Origin: Lachnospiraceae bacterium
Lineage (GTDB): Bacteria > Bacillota > Clostridia > Lachnospirales > Lachnospiraceae
Reading direction: 5' to 3'
Length of the DNA stretch: 46,607 bases
NCBI GenBank assembly: GCA_022781515.1
Contig: JALETI010000020.1
Location: 1-46,607, forward strand
Shown: positions 8,541-19,477 of the stretch, piece after piece
How positions within the stretch are numbered: position 1 is the stretch's first letter
How the letters are laid out: each line of letters begins with the position of its first letter
The notes under the pieces: generated by a model
The model's database searches: none
Told to the model about the DNA's origin: nothing
Seen by the model: only the letters and a program-made list of their open reading frames with translations
Translations under genes and position numbers: made by a program

Positions 8541-9575
8541 CTACTCCATGGCAGCATTGAATATATCAAAAAAATCAGCCTCAGAAGGAACCTTCAATTC
8601 GCTGATTGAAATGGAATCCCATACTTTCTGATTGATCTGGGCAGTCACAGAATCCATAAAGGACTGGTACTCCTGATTGAAATAGTCTTCTTTTTTCTGT
8701 CGGATTATTTCATTTTTATACTGCAATGTCCCTTCTCTGTCATAATCATTGACACATTGAATGATGTAATATCCATCTGAGGCTTCCAGTACATCGCTGA
8801 TAGCTCCCTGATTCATGGAAAATATCTTGTCCCGAATTTCACCGGGCATCTGATTTCTTGATATTTTCCGCTTTATACTACCGTTTTCATTCACCTTTTC
8901 CGCATAAGATAGAAAATCTTCTGCTGCCGCAGCCTCAGCTCTGACCTGCGAAGCATATGCAGATCTGTCTTCTCCGTTTTTTGCAATAAAAATCACTGCT
9001 AATTCCATCACCCTTGCTTCACTGTCGGATATTTCAAGATTCAGATTCGAGGTCATATAATCAAGAAGTCGATTATAATAGTAATACGACTGGAAAATAT
9101 CCTGAATTTCTTCCCGATCGATTTCCATTTCTTCTTTTTCTGATTCCGTCAGTGCCTGAAAATACGTATCTGCTGCCTGCTTCAATTTTCTGTCATCTTC
9201 TGCAGAAATGACGATTCCGTTTTCTTCTGCCATCAGTTTCATGGTTTTCAATCGTGCAAGATAATCCAGCATTGTTTTTTTCATTGTCGTATCAAAAGTG
9301 CCCTCTTCGGTTTTTACTGACCAGATTTCGGACCCGTAGATTTCTTCAATTAGTTTTTTCTGTGCTGCAATCAGGATATCAGCTTCTGATACCGAACAGA
9401 TTTCATCACCGATTTTAAACAATTCAGAATCAGCCATGGGTTTGACAATCTGTATTTCCTTTTTTTTATGATCCTCTTTGTGACAACCAGTACAAAAAAC
9501 TGCAATTCCTGCAAAAATCATTGCTGCTAAAAAAATCCTTTTCACACAGTGAATCCTTTTATCTGTTTTCATCAT
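8541..9575 (-). CDS. Lipoprotein with parvulin/SurA-type peptidyl-prolyl isomerase fold (PrsA-like foldase)
   Basis: Signal peptide with lipobox FCTGC. C-terminal GEIRDKIFSMNQGAISDVLEASDGYYIIQCVNDYDREG resembles rotamase domains. Confidence 0.75.
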   Translation of the reverse strand: MMKTDKRIHCVKRIFLAAMIFAGIAVFCTGCHKEDHKKKEIQIVKPMADSELFKIGDEICSVSEADILIAAQKKLIEEIYGSEIWSVKTEEGTFDTTMKKTMLDYLARLKTMKLMAEENGIVISAEDDRKLKQAADTYFQALTESEKEEMEIDREEIQDIFQSYYYYNRLLDYMTSNLNLEISDSEARVMELAVIFIAKNGEDRSAYASQVRAEAAAAEDFLSYAEKVNENGSIKRKISRNQMPGEIRDKIFSMNQGAISDVLEASDGYYIIQCVNDYDREGTLQYKNEIIRQKKEDYFNQEYQSFMDSVTAQINQKVWDSISISELKVPSEADFFDIFNAAME

Positions 9576-10188
9576 AGGCAGCTTCCTCTATTTCAAGATG
9601 ATTTGATTTTAAGGTCTGATACAGACGTCCCAAAGGCAATCCGACCACATTGTGATAATCTCCTTCAATTTTTTCAATATATCGCATTCCGATTCCCTGT
9701 ATTGCATAGGAACCAGCCTTGTCATCACACTCTCCGGTGTTTACGTAAAAGTGAATTTCCTCCTCAGACATGGGATAAAAAAACACATTTGTTTTTTCTG
9801 CCGATACTGCACTTTGTATCTGATTCTGCTCATCCATCCATATCAGAGAAAAACCGGTATAGACACTATGGCATTTTCCCTGAAGGCTTCTGAGGGTATC
9901 TGCTGCAGCTTCCCGATCAGAGGGTTTTCCAAGGATGGTATGGTCATACACCACCACGGTATCTGCTCCCAGGACAAGCAGATTTTCTGGATTTCCTTCT
10001 GTCTTCTTTAATAAGTCCATGCAGGCAGCTGCTTTTCTGCCGGCAAGAATCTGAACCATTTCTTCCGGATCGCGATTTTCCAGGCTTTCATCTGCATCAA
10101 CAGGAAGAACCCGAAAAGAGAATCCTGCCTGAGATAAAATTTCCTTTCTTCTGGGTGACCCCGAAGCAAGTACCAATTTCTTTTTCAT
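9559..10188 (-). CDS. maf: Maf family nucleotide pyrophosphatase
   Basis: MKKKLVLASGSPRRKEILSQAGFSFRVLPVDADES..., VLGADTVV, GECDDKAGSYAIQG. Confidence 0.95.
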   Translation of the reverse strand: MKKKLVLASGSPRRKEILSQAGFSFRVLPVDADESLENRDPEEMVQILAGRKAAACMDLLKKTEGNPENLLVLGADTVVVYDHTILGKPSDREAAADTLRSLQGKCHSVYTGFSLIWMDEQNQIQSAVSAEKTNVFFYPMSEEEIHFYVNTGECDDKAGSYAIQGIGMRYIEKIEGDYHNVVGLPLGRLYQTLKSNHLEIEEAAYDENR

Positions 10189-10202
10189 GTTTTCTCCAAT
10201 CC

Positions 10203-10853
10203 TCAGTCTTTTGACATAATCAGCAGCAGTTCCCCTGATTTTATCCTTATTTCTGCCTGTTCCTCTGTGATTTCATTGCTGACACCAAGACTGTTCCCCT
10301 TTACAAAAGTATAATTTTCCAGCGGATACTTCAATCCTTTCAATGTTACACCGGTTACTTTGTCTGAATAGGGAAGCAGTGACAGATATTTGCCGAAGGA
10401 ATCTTCTTTTCGGACGGTGATATCGGAATTGATCATCGTAATCTGGTTATGACCATCCACCAGCCAGCAGGGGATTTTTTTCCGCATGGGTATTTCCAGC
10501 AATCCCATATTGGCAAAGGTATGATCCAGCCTGGTTCCCGTGGCACCAAAAATATGAATTTCTTCTGCTCCCGTTTCCAGGGCCAGACGGATGGCCAGTT
10601 CCGTATCGGTCTCATCCTTTTCCGGGAGATGCTGTTCCCAGCGAATTCCCTTTATGGATTGAAAATACCGGTACACATCCGGATCAACAGAATCAAAATC
10701 TCCAACACAGTAATCCGGTATGATGTCCAGTTTTTTTGCCGCATTCATACCGCCATCCACCGCTATTGCTGTCGTATAGCAGTTTTTTTTCATAAAAACA
10801 GAGGCAGACGGGAAATCTACGCTGCCTCCTGTTAAGATCAGATATCGCCTCAA
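10203..10853 (-). CDS. thiN: Thiamine pyrophosphokinase
   Basis: AVDGGMNAAKKLDIIPDYCVGDFDSVDPDVYRYF...; EKDETDTELAIRLA; located after rpe as in the common Firmicutes order. Confidence 0.92.
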   Translation of the reverse strand: MRRYLILTGGSVDFPSASVFMKKNCYTTAIAVDGGMNAAKKLDIIPDYCVGDFDSVDPDVYRYFQSIKGIRWEQHLPEKDETDTELAIRLALETGAEEIHIFGATGTRLDHTFANMGLLEIPMRKKIPCWLVDGHNQITMINSDITVRKEDSFGKYLSLLPYSDKVTGVTLKGLKYPLENYTFVKGNSLGVSNEITEEQAEIRIKSGELLLIMSKD

Positions 10854-10865
10854 TGTATATCTCCC

Positions 10866-11522
10866 CTAAAACTGTTTCATAATTTCATGGAACGCACGAA
10901 CATTGGCTGCTGCATCATTTTTAAAGACTGCAGATCCTGCCACCAGAATATCCGCGCCTGCCTCCATCAGCATGGCACAGTTATCCAGTGTAACACCGCC
11001 ATCCAGTTCAATCAGCGTACTGCTATTGCGTTCTGTAATCATCTTTTTCAGCTCTTTTAATTTATTAACAGAATAGGGAATGAACTTCTGGTTGCCGAAT
11101 CCGGGGTTCACTGTCATGAGCATAACAATATCAGCCAGATCAAGTACCCATTCAATCGCGCTGAGGGGAGTGGCAGGGTTTAAAACAACACCAGCTTTCA
11201 GTCCCAGATCATGTATCTGATTCAGATTGCGGTCCAGATGTGTACATGCTTCTGCATGTATGCTGATAATATCTGCACCGGCATCGGCAAAATCTCTGAC
11301 ATATCTGCCCGGATCTTCAATCATCAGATGCACATCAAAAACTTTATCACTATATGGACGAATCTTTTTGATCACAGGTGCTCCAAAAGTAATATTGGGA
11401 ACAAACATACCATCCATGACATCAAGATGGATGTACTCTGCTCCGGCCTCACTCACAAGGCGTACTTCATCCCCCAGCTTTGAAAAATCTGCGGATAATA
11501 CGGATGGTGCAAGATATTTCAT
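10866..11522 (-). CDS. rpe: Ribulose-phosphate 3-epimerase
   Basis: MKYLAPSVLSADFSKLGDEV..., YIHLDVMDGMFVPNITFGAPVIKKIRPYSD, VNPGFGNQKFI. ATG 11522 preferred over 11549. Confidence 0.95.
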   Translation of the reverse strand: MKYLAPSVLSADFSKLGDEVRLVSEAGAEYIHLDVMDGMFVPNITFGAPVIKKIRPYSDKVFDVHLMIEDPGRYVRDFADAGADIISIHAEACTHLDRNLNQIHDLGLKAGVVLNPATPLSAIEWVLDLADIVMLMTVNPGFGNQKFIPYSVNKLKELKKMITERNSSTLIELDGGVTLDNCAMLMEAGADILVAGSAVFKNDAAANVRAFHEIMKQF

Positions 11523-11567
11523 CGTTTTTCTCCCTTCTGTTCCATACACAGAATCAAAAATGATCTG

Positions 11568-12497
11568 CTAATAGGTTTTCTTTTGTTTCAATTCTTCATA
11601 CAGATAACAGTATGAATCATATCGTTCTTTTACAATCATTTTTTGCTTTACAGCACTTTTAACGGAACAATCCGGTTCCGATACATGAACACATCCCTGA
11701 AATCTGCAGGTTCCTTCATAGGCATCAAATTCCGGATAATAAAACCGCAGTTCTTTGAATGAAATATCCTTCAGCATCATGGAACTGAAGCCTGGTGTGT
11801 CCATCAGATATGTCAGCTCTTCTTTTCTGTCAGTGGCTTCGGTTTCATCCGAAAAGTCCACATAAAACAGCTGTGCATGTCTGGTTGTGTGCCTGCCTCT
11901 GCCGATTTTTTCACTGACTGTACCGGTCTGCATTGCATTTTCCGCGCAGAAATAATTCAGAAATGAAGATTTCCCTGCACCGGATGGACCTGCAAGAACA
12001 GTGGTACGGCCTTTCAGTTTCTCTTTCAGAACATCCAGTCCTTTCTTCTGATCAACACTGATAAAATACAGTTCCGCTGCATCCTGATAGATACTTTTTA
12101 ATCGTTCAATTTCCTCTTCACTGACCAGATCAATTTTGTTAAAACACAAAATTACAGGGAGATTCATCGTATTCATGGTAATCAGAAACTTATCCAGCAG
12201 AATATAATTGGGATCGGGATTTCTGGCTGCAAATAATACCACTGCCTGATCAACATTGGCGGAAGCCGGACGAAACAGTTCCGATTTTCTTGGATATATT
12301 TCGATCAGATTCCCCTTTTTTTCATCTTCATCCAGAATATCGATCCGCACCAGATCTCCTACCAGCGGTTTGATCATTTTATTGCGGAAAATGCCTTTTG
12401 CACGGCACTCATAAATATCTCCATCTGAAAGATGAACATAGTAAAATCCACCTACACCTCTTACAATTCTGCCGGAAGCGGTTTTATTCATTCTCAT
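11568..12497 (-). CDS. rsgA: Ribosome small subunit-dependent GTPase A
   Basis: Circularly permuted GTPase: CFNKIDL, GPSGAGKSSFLN, DTPGFSS, C-terminal zinc motif CRFQGCVHVSEPDCSVK. Overlaps the prkC 3' end. Confidence 0.95.
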   Translation of the reverse strand: MRMNKTASGRIVRGVGGFYYVHLSDGDIYECRAKGIFRNKMIKPLVGDLVRIDILDEDEKKGNLIEIYPRKSELFRPASANVDQAVVLFAARNPDPNYILLDKFLITMNTMNLPVILCFNKIDLVSEEEIERLKSIYQDAAELYFISVDQKKGLDVLKEKLKGRTTVLAGPSGAGKSSFLNYFCAENAMQTGTVSEKIGRGRHTTRHAQLFYVDFSDETEATDRKEELTYLMDTPGFSSMMLKDISFKELRFYYPEFDAYEGTCRFQGCVHVSEPDCSVKSAVKQKMIVKERYDSYCYLYEELKQKKTY

Positions 12498-14592
12498 CCT
12501 TTCCGGAACCGACCTGCTGGCTGATCACTACACTCGATTCCCCTTTATCATTCTGATTCTCCAGTGCGTTGCTTTCCGTTGTGGCATCCGATCCGGGTTT
12601 TTCTGTTTCAGCAGTTTCCGGTCCAAGACTGATGACCAGATCAACCGATTCCCCCTGTTCCAGTTCGGTTCCGCTTTCCGGACTCTGTCGGATAACCGTG
12701 CCAACCGGCGAATCGCTGTGTTCCTGTTTTACATTACCCACTTCCAGACCGGCATCTTTCAGGATTTTAACCGCATCTTCCTGGCTGTAGCGAAGGAGCG
12801 AGGGTATTTTGACCATTTTCTGTTCTTTGCCAAGACTGATGACATATTCGATTTCAGAACCTTCTTCCAGTTTGGAACCGGGTTCCTGTTTCTGACTGAT
12901 AACACTGTCTTTTGGAACGGTATCATCATATTCAAAACTGGGATTTGCAACAAATCCTGCTGTTTCAACCATAAATTTGGCCATTTCAGAAGAACGGTTC
13001 AACAGATTGGGAACCTTCTGCATCCGGACGATTTCTCCACTGCTGATAAACAGTGTAATCGTACTTCCAACTGCAACTTCTTTCCGGACACCAGGCTCAC
13101 AGTCAAACACCTGACCGAATTCCACTTCATCCGAACTGCCTTCCTTGAAACGAACAACCAGGCCCATATCCGTTAACACTTTTTCAGCTGCATCCTTCTC
13201 CATGCCGATAATGGTTTCCGGAATCGGAATCGTATCCTTTCCGCTGCTGACATACAGTGTAATCATGCTGTGTTTGGTCACAACAGCCCCTTCTTCTTCT
13301 GAAGCCGAAATAACATAACCGATTTCCACTTTATCATCGGATTTTGTCTCAATCCGACATCCCAGTTCACTGTCATTCAATATTTCTTCAGCCTCTTCCT
13401 GCAGATAACCGGCAACCTTCGGCATGTAGACTTCGTTGCTGCCCAGTACTGTTTCTCCGCTTTCTGAAATTTCGGTTGACCGGGGAAAAAGATGCAGTGC
13501 TTTTCCGATCAGAATTCCTCCGATCAGAAGAACAAGAATCAGCGCTCCGATACCTATGCCCAGTACGATTTTTTCTATTTTGCCTTCTTTTTCCTCTTCT
13601 ATTTCCTCTTCATCAGTTTCTTCAAGACCCATCTGATAATCTTCTTCTTCCTGAGTTTTTACAGATACATGTTTACTGGATGTTTCCTCTTTGATCCGTT
13701 TTGCATCACCGTCTGAAAAAACACGGGTTCCGCCAGTCTCGGGCACCACAACCTCTCTTACAAAATCTGCATCCGGTGTCATCAGTGCCTTTTTCAGATC
13801 CTCAAGCAATTCGTCCGCAGAAGAATAACGAAATTCCGGTTTTTTCTGCGTACATTTCATGATAATCTTTTCCAGACTTACCGGAATCATCGGATCGTAT
13901 ACACTGGGTGGTGTAATCGGTTCCTTGATATGAGCCAGTGCAATTGCAACTGTAGATTCCCCGTCAAAGGGAACTCTTCCGGTAATCATTTCATACAAGG
14001 TGATACCAATTGAATAAATATCACATCGCTCATCACAGGCACTTCCACGTGCCTGTTCCGGTGAAATATAGTGTACAGATCCAACGGTATTGGCAGTAAT
14101 CGTCTGAGCGGTCACTGCTCTGGCAATACCGAAATCCATAACTTTCGCTTTTCCATCCGCTGAAACCATTACATTCTGCGGTTTAATATCCCGATGAATG
14201 ATGCCATGCATATGTGCTTCCTTGATGCCATTTACAATCTGCATGGCAATCTGAATGGATTCAATGATTTCCAGTTTGCCTTTCTTCTGAATCAGTTCTT
14301 TCAGGGTAATTCCATCTGCCAGTTCCATGACAATATAATTAATATCATCTTCTTCTCCGACATCATATACGTTTACCACATGGGGATTGGAAATACTGGC
14401 TGCCGCCATTGCTTCCTGTTTAAATTTATTAATAAAATTCTCATCTGAACTGAATTCGCTTTTTAATATTTTTACCGCCACACAACGGTTCAGTTTTTTG
14501 TCTGAGGCTTTATAGACATCTGCCATTCCGCCTGATCCGATTAACTCCAACAACGTATATCTGTCAGCAAGTACTACTCCGATTCTATTCAT
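12484..14592 (-). CDS. prkC: Stk1-family PASTA domain Ser/Thr kinase
   Basis: GSGGMADVYKA, HRDIKPQNVM, DFGIARA; one TM; about four extracellular PASTA-like repeats ending in YVSSG/FISSG/VISLG. Confidence 0.95.
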   Translation of the reverse strand: MNRIGVVLADRYTLLELIGSGGMADVYKASDKKLNRCVAVKILKSEFSSDENFINKFKQEAMAAASISNPHVVNVYDVGEEDDINYIVMELADGITLKELIQKKGKLEIIESIQIAMQIVNGIKEAHMHGIIHRDIKPQNVMVSADGKAKVMDFGIARAVTAQTITANTVGSVHYISPEQARGSACDERCDIYSIGITLYEMITGRVPFDGESTVAIALAHIKEPITPPSVYDPMIPVSLEKIIMKCTQKKPEFRYSSADELLEDLKKALMTPDADFVREVVVPETGGTRVFSDGDAKRIKEETSSKHVSVKTQEEEDYQMGLEETDEEEIEEEKEGKIEKIVLGIGIGALILVLLIGGILIGKALHLFPRSTEISESGETVLGSNEVYMPKVAGYLQEEAEEILNDSELGCRIETKSDDKVEIGYVISASEEEGAVVTKHSMITLYVSSGKDTIPIPETIIGMEKDAAEKVLTDMGLVVRFKEGSSDEVEFGQVFDCEPGVRKEVAVGSTITLFISSGEIVRMQKVPNLLNRSSEMAKFMVETAGFVANPSFEYDDTVPKDSVISQKQEPGSKLEEGSEIEYVISLGKEQKMVKIPSLLRYSQEDAVKILKDAGLEVGNVKQEHSDSPVGTVIRQSPESGTELEQGESVDLVISLGPETAETEKPGSDATTESNALENQNDKGESSVVISQQVGSGKDENE

Positions 14593-14595
14593 ACG

Positions 14596-15390
14596 CTACA
14601 GACCTCTCATTTCTATTTCTTCTGTATCGGAATCTGTTTCTGATACAGAAATGATGTCTTCAGGCAGTTTCACAAGAACCACAGAAATATTATCCGTTCC
14701 GCCTGCATCATTGGCCATCTGCACCAATTTTTCCGCTTTTTCCTTTAAACTGAATGTACATTTCAGTATATCCGATATTTCATCATCTGTCACCATATTG
14801 GTCAGACCATCTGAACATAAAAGAATCTGATCGCCGGCTTCCAGTTCCAGCTGGAAAATATCCGTTTCCACATCAAAATCAGCGCCGATTGCACGGGTGA
14901 TGATATTTTTTGACAGCTGATACAGATCACTGTCTCTGGTAATCTGCCCTCTACGCACCAGTTCCTCCACATAGCTGTGGTCTCTGGTAATCTGCCGCAG
15001 AGCACCTGTCTTATGATAAACATATAAGCGGCTGTCTCCCACGTTGGCGGCAGTCATGACAAATTCTTTATCGATTGTACAGGCAACCAGTGTTGTTCCC
15101 ATCCCGCTTAATTCCGGATTCAGCTGTCCTTTTTCAAAGATTTCACGATTAATGATGGCATAGTTTACCTGCATCTGCAGGGATACAGACCCTTCTTCCG
15201 GCGTTTCCATCAGTGAATGCAATCTTCCGACTGCATAAGTAGAAGCATAATCTCCTGCATTATGCCCGCCCATTCCATCTGCAACAATAAAAAGATTGTC
15301 CAGATTACCGATTGGAAAACAGCTGGAAAACACAGCATCCTGATTCATGTCCCTGCTCTTCCCTATATCACATACAGCAAATGATTCCAA
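14596..15390 (-). CDS. prpC: Stp1/IreP-family PP2C-type protein phosphatase
   Basis: DIGKSRDMNQDAV, VADGMGGHNAGDYAS, NVGDSRLYVY, SDGLTNMVTDDEI, GGTDNISVVLV. Confidence 0.95.
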   Translation of the reverse strand: MESFAVCDIGKSRDMNQDAVFSSCFPIGNLDNLFIVADGMGGHNAGDYASTYAVGRLHSLMETPEEGSVSLQMQVNYAIINREIFEKGQLNPELSGMGTTLVACTIDKEFVMTAANVGDSRLYVYHKTGALRQITRDHSYVEELVRRGQITRDSDLYQLSKNIITRAIGADFDVETDIFQLELEAGDQILLCSDGLTNMVTDDEISDILKCTFSLKEKAEKLVQMANDAGGTDNISVVLVKLPEDIISVSETDSDTEEIEMRGL

Positions 15391-15441
15391 GGCAACCTCC
15401 TTTCTTTCCTTCTCCGGGTGTTTGAAAACAAATTCGGAGAA

Positions 15442-16509
15442 TCAGCCGGAACTGCCTGCAGAAGACTTATACGATCTCCGAAGCTGTCCACAGGCTCCCT
15501 GAATATCACGTCCCATTTCTCTTCTTATAGTAGCATTTATTCCATTTTTTTCAAGCATATTTTGAAACTGTACTGCATAGGAACGGGTTACTGTTTCAAA
15601 CTCCCTTTCCTTTACCGGATTTACAGGAATCAGATTCACATGACAGTTCTTCCCCTTCAGCAATGCGGAGAGCTTTTCGGCCTCTCCGGCTGAATCATTT
15701 ACACCTTTCACCAGACTGTATTCATAGCTGATTCTGCGTCCTGTTTTTTCAAAATAATAATCACAGGCTGCTAATACATCTTTCAGTGCATATTTTTTTG
15801 CAATGGGCATCAGCTGCTGTCTGGTATTATCATCGGCTGCATGAAGTGACAGTGCCAGCGTAACTCCATAATTTTCATCTGCCAGTTTTCTGATCTGAGG
15901 AACAAGACCGCAGGTAGACAGGGTAATGTTTCTTCGGCTGATTCCGCCGGCAGCAGGATCTGTGATCAGCTGAAGGAACCGGACAACATTATCATAGTTA
16001 TCCAACGGTTCACCGGAACCCATGATTACAATATTGTCCACCCGTTTTCCCGTTTCAGCGGAAATCCGGTATACCTGTTCCAGCATTTCGGAAGCTGACA
16101 GCTGTCTTTCCAGACCATTCAGCGTGGAAGCACAGAATCTGCATCCCATCCGGCATCCTGCCTGGGAGGAAATGCATACACTGTTTCCATGATGATATTC
16201 CATCCAGACACTCTCAATCACATTGTGATCATCCAGTTCAAACAGGTACTTTCTTGTTCCATCCAGAGCCGATACCAGCTCTTCGACTTTTTTCAATGAT
16301 ACAAGGTGGGTCTGTTCCTGCAGTTTCCTGCGAAGTGCGTTGGACAGATTGGTCATTTCTGAAAAACTCACGGCTTTCTTCACATGCAGCCACTCATAGA
16401 TCTGTTTTGCCCTGAATTTTTTTTCTCCCATGGACAGAAGAAGTTCTTCCAGCTCTGCCATGGACAGAGACCGGATATCCGGGAGAGTATCCTTTGTCAT
16501 TTCTTTCAT
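15442..16509 (-). CDS. rlmN: 23S rRNA (adenine2503-C2)-methyltransferase
   Basis: SSQAGCRMGCRFCASTLNG radical SAM motif, GSGEPLDNYDNV, LALSLHAADD. ATG 16509 with SD AAGGAAATAGG. Confidence 0.95.
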   Translation of the reverse strand: MKEMTKDTLPDIRSLSMAELEELLLSMGEKKFRAKQIYEWLHVKKAVSFSEMTNLSNALRRKLQEQTHLVSLKKVEELVSALDGTRKYLFELDDHNVIESVWMEYHHGNSVCISSQAGCRMGCRFCASTLNGLERQLSASEMLEQVYRISAETGKRVDNIVIMGSGEPLDNYDNVVRFLQLITDPAAGGISRRNITLSTCGLVPQIRKLADENYGVTLALSLHAADDNTRQQLMPIAKKYALKDVLAACDYYFEKTGRRISYEYSLVKGVNDSAGEAEKLSALLKGKNCHVNLIPVNPVKEREFETVTRSYAVQFQNMLEKNGINATIRREMGRDIQGACGQLRRSYKSSAGSSG

Positions 16510-16513
16510 ATTC

Positions 16514-17863
16514 CTATTTCCTTCGTATTGCACTTCCGATAAAGAAACCGTCACCTGAAAATTCTCCGGGTATCAGTTTCATGTAACCCAGTGATTTTGT
16601 GGGACAGATCAGATCATCGGTGCAATACGGTTCCAGTGATTCCGCATCAAATGGAAGTTTTTCCGTCAGGTAACGGAAATTTTCTTCATCTTCTTCCATG
16701 CTGAGCGTACATGTACTGTAAACCAGTCTTCCGCCTGGTTTCACATATTTCCATACCGTATCCAGTATTTTTTTCTGTAAGAAAGCAAGTTCCTGAATAT
16801 CTTTCTCACGAATATTGTATCGGATTTCCGGTTTTCTTCCCATAATTCCAAGACCGGAGCAGGGAAGATCCGCAATCAGAATATCCGCCTTATTTTCCAG
16901 TTCGGGATTAAAAACCGTTGCGTCCTGAACAGAAATCCGTATGTTCCGGATCTGCATTCTTTCTGCATTTTCCCGGATCATGGAGGTTTTATATTCACTC
17001 ACGTCAAATGAATAAACCATTCCGCTTCCCTGCATATCAATTGCTGCATGGATGGATTTGCCGCCGGGGGCTGCACAGACATCGAATACGCACTGATTCT
17101 GTCCGGCAGAGGTAATCAGTCCCTGAATCATGGAACTGATATCCTGAATCATAAAGTTACCATCCTGAAAATCCCTGAGTCTTTCCAGATCTGCACCATG
17201 ATTCAGATAAAACCCATCCAGACCGTAGGGCAGTGGTTCCGGATCTGCACCGGCTATGGTCAGGTTATTCTTTAATTCTTCTGACGTAATTCTGTTTTTA
17301 TTCCGATAAATGGCTAAACGAACCGGATTTCCAAAGCACTGAAAAATCGTTTCTGCCTTTTCATAACCGAACATGGTTACAAACCGTTTTATAATCCATT
17401 CCGGCATGGAGTATTTCAATCCCAGAAGTTTCTCTCCCTGCGGAATTTCCTTCCATGGACAAAATCCACTTGCATGTTCCCTTCCGATGGTCCTTAATAC
17501 ACCATTTACATAGCCCTTTAATGTCCGAAAACCGGTTTTTTCAGCAAGTTTTACCGCTTCATTGCAGACAGCCCTGTCCGGTACACTGTCCATAAATAAA
17601 ATCTGGTAAACCGACTGCTGCAGATTCACGCGGATTGCCGGTTTCAGTTTTGAAACCGGCACCCTGGAAAAATGATCAATCCAGCTGTTGATCTCGTATA
17701 AGTGTTCCAGAGTTCCCCGGACAACCCGCTCAATAAAAGCACGATCTCGTGCTTCCAGTTCCTTCTCTTCTTTAAACAGTTTCTGCAATTCCAGATGGGA
17801 AAACTGATTTTTTTCCAGTACCTGGAATAATACTTTCCAGGATGCAAATCGAAGATTAATCAT
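16514..17863 (-). CDS. rsmB: 16S rRNA (cytosine967-C5)-methyltransferase
   Basis: NusB-like N-terminus, DVCAAPGGKSIHAA, ADLPCSGLGIMGRKPEIRY, VYSTCTLSMEEDEEN. Confidence 0.93.
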   Translation of the reverse strand: MINLRFASWKVLFQVLEKNQFSHLELQKLFKEEKELEARDRAFIERVVRGTLEHLYEINSWIDHFSRVPVSKLKPAIRVNLQQSVYQILFMDSVPDRAVCNEAVKLAEKTGFRTLKGYVNGVLRTIGREHASGFCPWKEIPQGEKLLGLKYSMPEWIIKRFVTMFGYEKAETIFQCFGNPVRLAIYRNKNRITSEELKNNLTIAGADPEPLPYGLDGFYLNHGADLERLRDFQDGNFMIQDISSMIQGLITSAGQNQCVFDVCAAPGGKSIHAAIDMQGSGMVYSFDVSEYKTSMIRENAERMQIRNIRISVQDATVFNPELENKADILIADLPCSGLGIMGRKPEIRYNIREKDIQELAFLQKKILDTVWKYVKPGGRLVYSTCTLSMEEDEENFRYLTEKLPFDAESLEPYCTDDLICPTKSLGYMKLIPGEFSGDGFFIGSAIRRK

Positions 17864-18539
17864 TATCTCTCCTGTTTCCAAACAGCAGCAGTAATCTCAG
17901 CAGCTGAAGTACCGCACTGGCAACGCTGGCAACATATGTCAGAGCTGCTGCCCGCAGCACTTTTCTCGTGGACTTCACTTCATCTTCATACAGCATACCG
18001 GAATCACCAAGAATTCTCAATGCCCTTGAAGAAGCATTAAATTCCACCGGCAGTGTAATAATCTGAAACAATACAACTGCACAGAACATAAAAATACCGA
18101 TTTCCACAAAGGTATAGCTGAACATAATTCCTGCCAGAATCAGCGGCCAGCAAAGCTGCGAGCCGATATTGGCCACCGGATACAGCATGGTTCGAAACTG
18201 CAGAGGCAGATATCCTCTGTGATGCTGCAAAGCATGTCCGCATTCATGGGCCGCCACACCGATTGCCGCAACGGAAGTGGATCCGTAAACGGAATCGGAA
18301 AGTCTCAGCACACGATTCTTCGGATCATAGTGATCCGTCAGATTTCCGGAAACATGCTCAATCCGCACATCATAGATTCCATTGGCCTGCAGAATTCGCT
18401 GCGCTGCCTGGGCACCGGTCATATGATTACGACTCTGTACCCTGGAATATCTGGCGTAGGTCGTTGTAACGCCTGATTGCGCAAGCAAACATAAAACCGC
18501 GCCAATAATTACCAAAATATACGTTGAATCCCAAAACAT
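17856..18539 (-). CDS. YugP-type membrane zinc metallopeptidase
   Basis: AAHECGHALQH (HExxH), NRVLRLSDSVYGSTSVAAIGVAAHE, several TM segments. Confidence 0.88.
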   Translation of the reverse strand: MFWDSTYILVIIGAVLCLLAQSGVTTTYARYSRVQSRNHMTGAQAAQRILQANGIYDVRIEHVSGNLTDHYDPKNRVLRLSDSVYGSTSVAAIGVAAHECGHALQHHRGYLPLQFRTMLYPVANIGSQLCWPLILAGIMFSYTFVEIGIFMFCAVVLFQIITLPVEFNASSRALRILGDSGMLYEDEVKSTRKVLRAAALTYVASVASAVLQLLRLLLLFGNRRDND

Positions 18540-18541
18540 AT

Positions 18542-19477
18542 TTATCGTTCCTTTGCAAACTTCATACCATTTTCGATTCTGACGCCCCGAAGCCAGGCAT
18601 CACAGGACATCCGTTTTTTTCCTTCTGCCTGTAATTCCAGGATTTCCAGACTCTTTTCTCCACAGCAGACAATGAAAGATGATTTATCTGCATGAATGAT
18701 TTCTCCTGGTTCTCCCTTATGCATCTCATTCACTCTCGCGGACCAGATTTTGATCATTTTCCCATTCAGATAGGAAAATGCACTGGGCCAGGGATTCAGA
18801 CCGCGAATCAGTCTCTCAATCTGTACAGCGGACTGATTCCAGTCAATATTTCCTGTGTTCTTTGTCAGAATTTTTGCATAGGTGCTCTCACCGGTCTGGG
18901 GCGTTCTGACTGCAGTACCATTTTCCAGTGCATCCAGTGTTTCCAGAATCAGTTCGCATCCGCATTCACTTAAGCGGTCAAATAAACTGCCTCCGGTTTC
19001 GTCTTCTGCCAGACGGATTTCTTTTTTCAAAAGCATATCTCCGGTATCCAGTCCCTTATCCATCCACATGGTTGTAACGCCGGCTGTTTCATCGCCCTGA
19101 ATGACTGCCCACTGGATGGGAGCTGCCCCCCGCAGCTTCGGGAGAAGAGATGCATGGATATTAATACAGCCAAATCTGGGAAGATTCAGAATTTCTTCTT
19201 TCAGAAGCTGACCAAATGCAGCCACCACAATACAGTCCGGATTCTGTTCTTTCAAAACAGCTATCATCTCTTCTGAATTCACCTGCACCGGCTGCCAGAC
19301 CGGAATATCATATTCCAGGGCCTTTTCCTTTACCGGAGGAAACTGCATGCTTTTTCCTCTTCCTTTGGGCTTATCAGGCTGTGTAATCACTGCAGTCACC
19401 TGATGTTTTCCGCTATTAATAATTGTTTCAAGAGGTGCAGCCGCAAAATCCGGCGTACCCATAAATACTATACGCAT
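18542..19477 (-). CDS. fmt: Methionyl-tRNA formyltransferase
   Basis: MRIVFMGTPDFAAAPLETI..., NIHASLLPKLRGAAPIQWAVIQGD. Confidence 0.96.
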   Translation of the reverse strand: MRIVFMGTPDFAAAPLETIINSGKHQVTAVITQPDKPKGRGKSMQFPPVKEKALEYDIPVWQPVQVNSEEMIAVLKEQNPDCIVVAAFGQLLKEEILNLPRFGCINIHASLLPKLRGAAPIQWAVIQGDETAGVTTMWMDKGLDTGDMLLKKEIRLAEDETGGSLFDRLSECGCELILETLDALENGTAVRTPQTGESTYAKILTKNTGNIDWNQSAVQIERLIRGLNPWPSAFSYLNGKMIKIWSARVNEMHKGEPGEIIHADKSSFIVCCGEKSLEILELQAEGKKRMSCDAWLRGVRIENGMKFAKER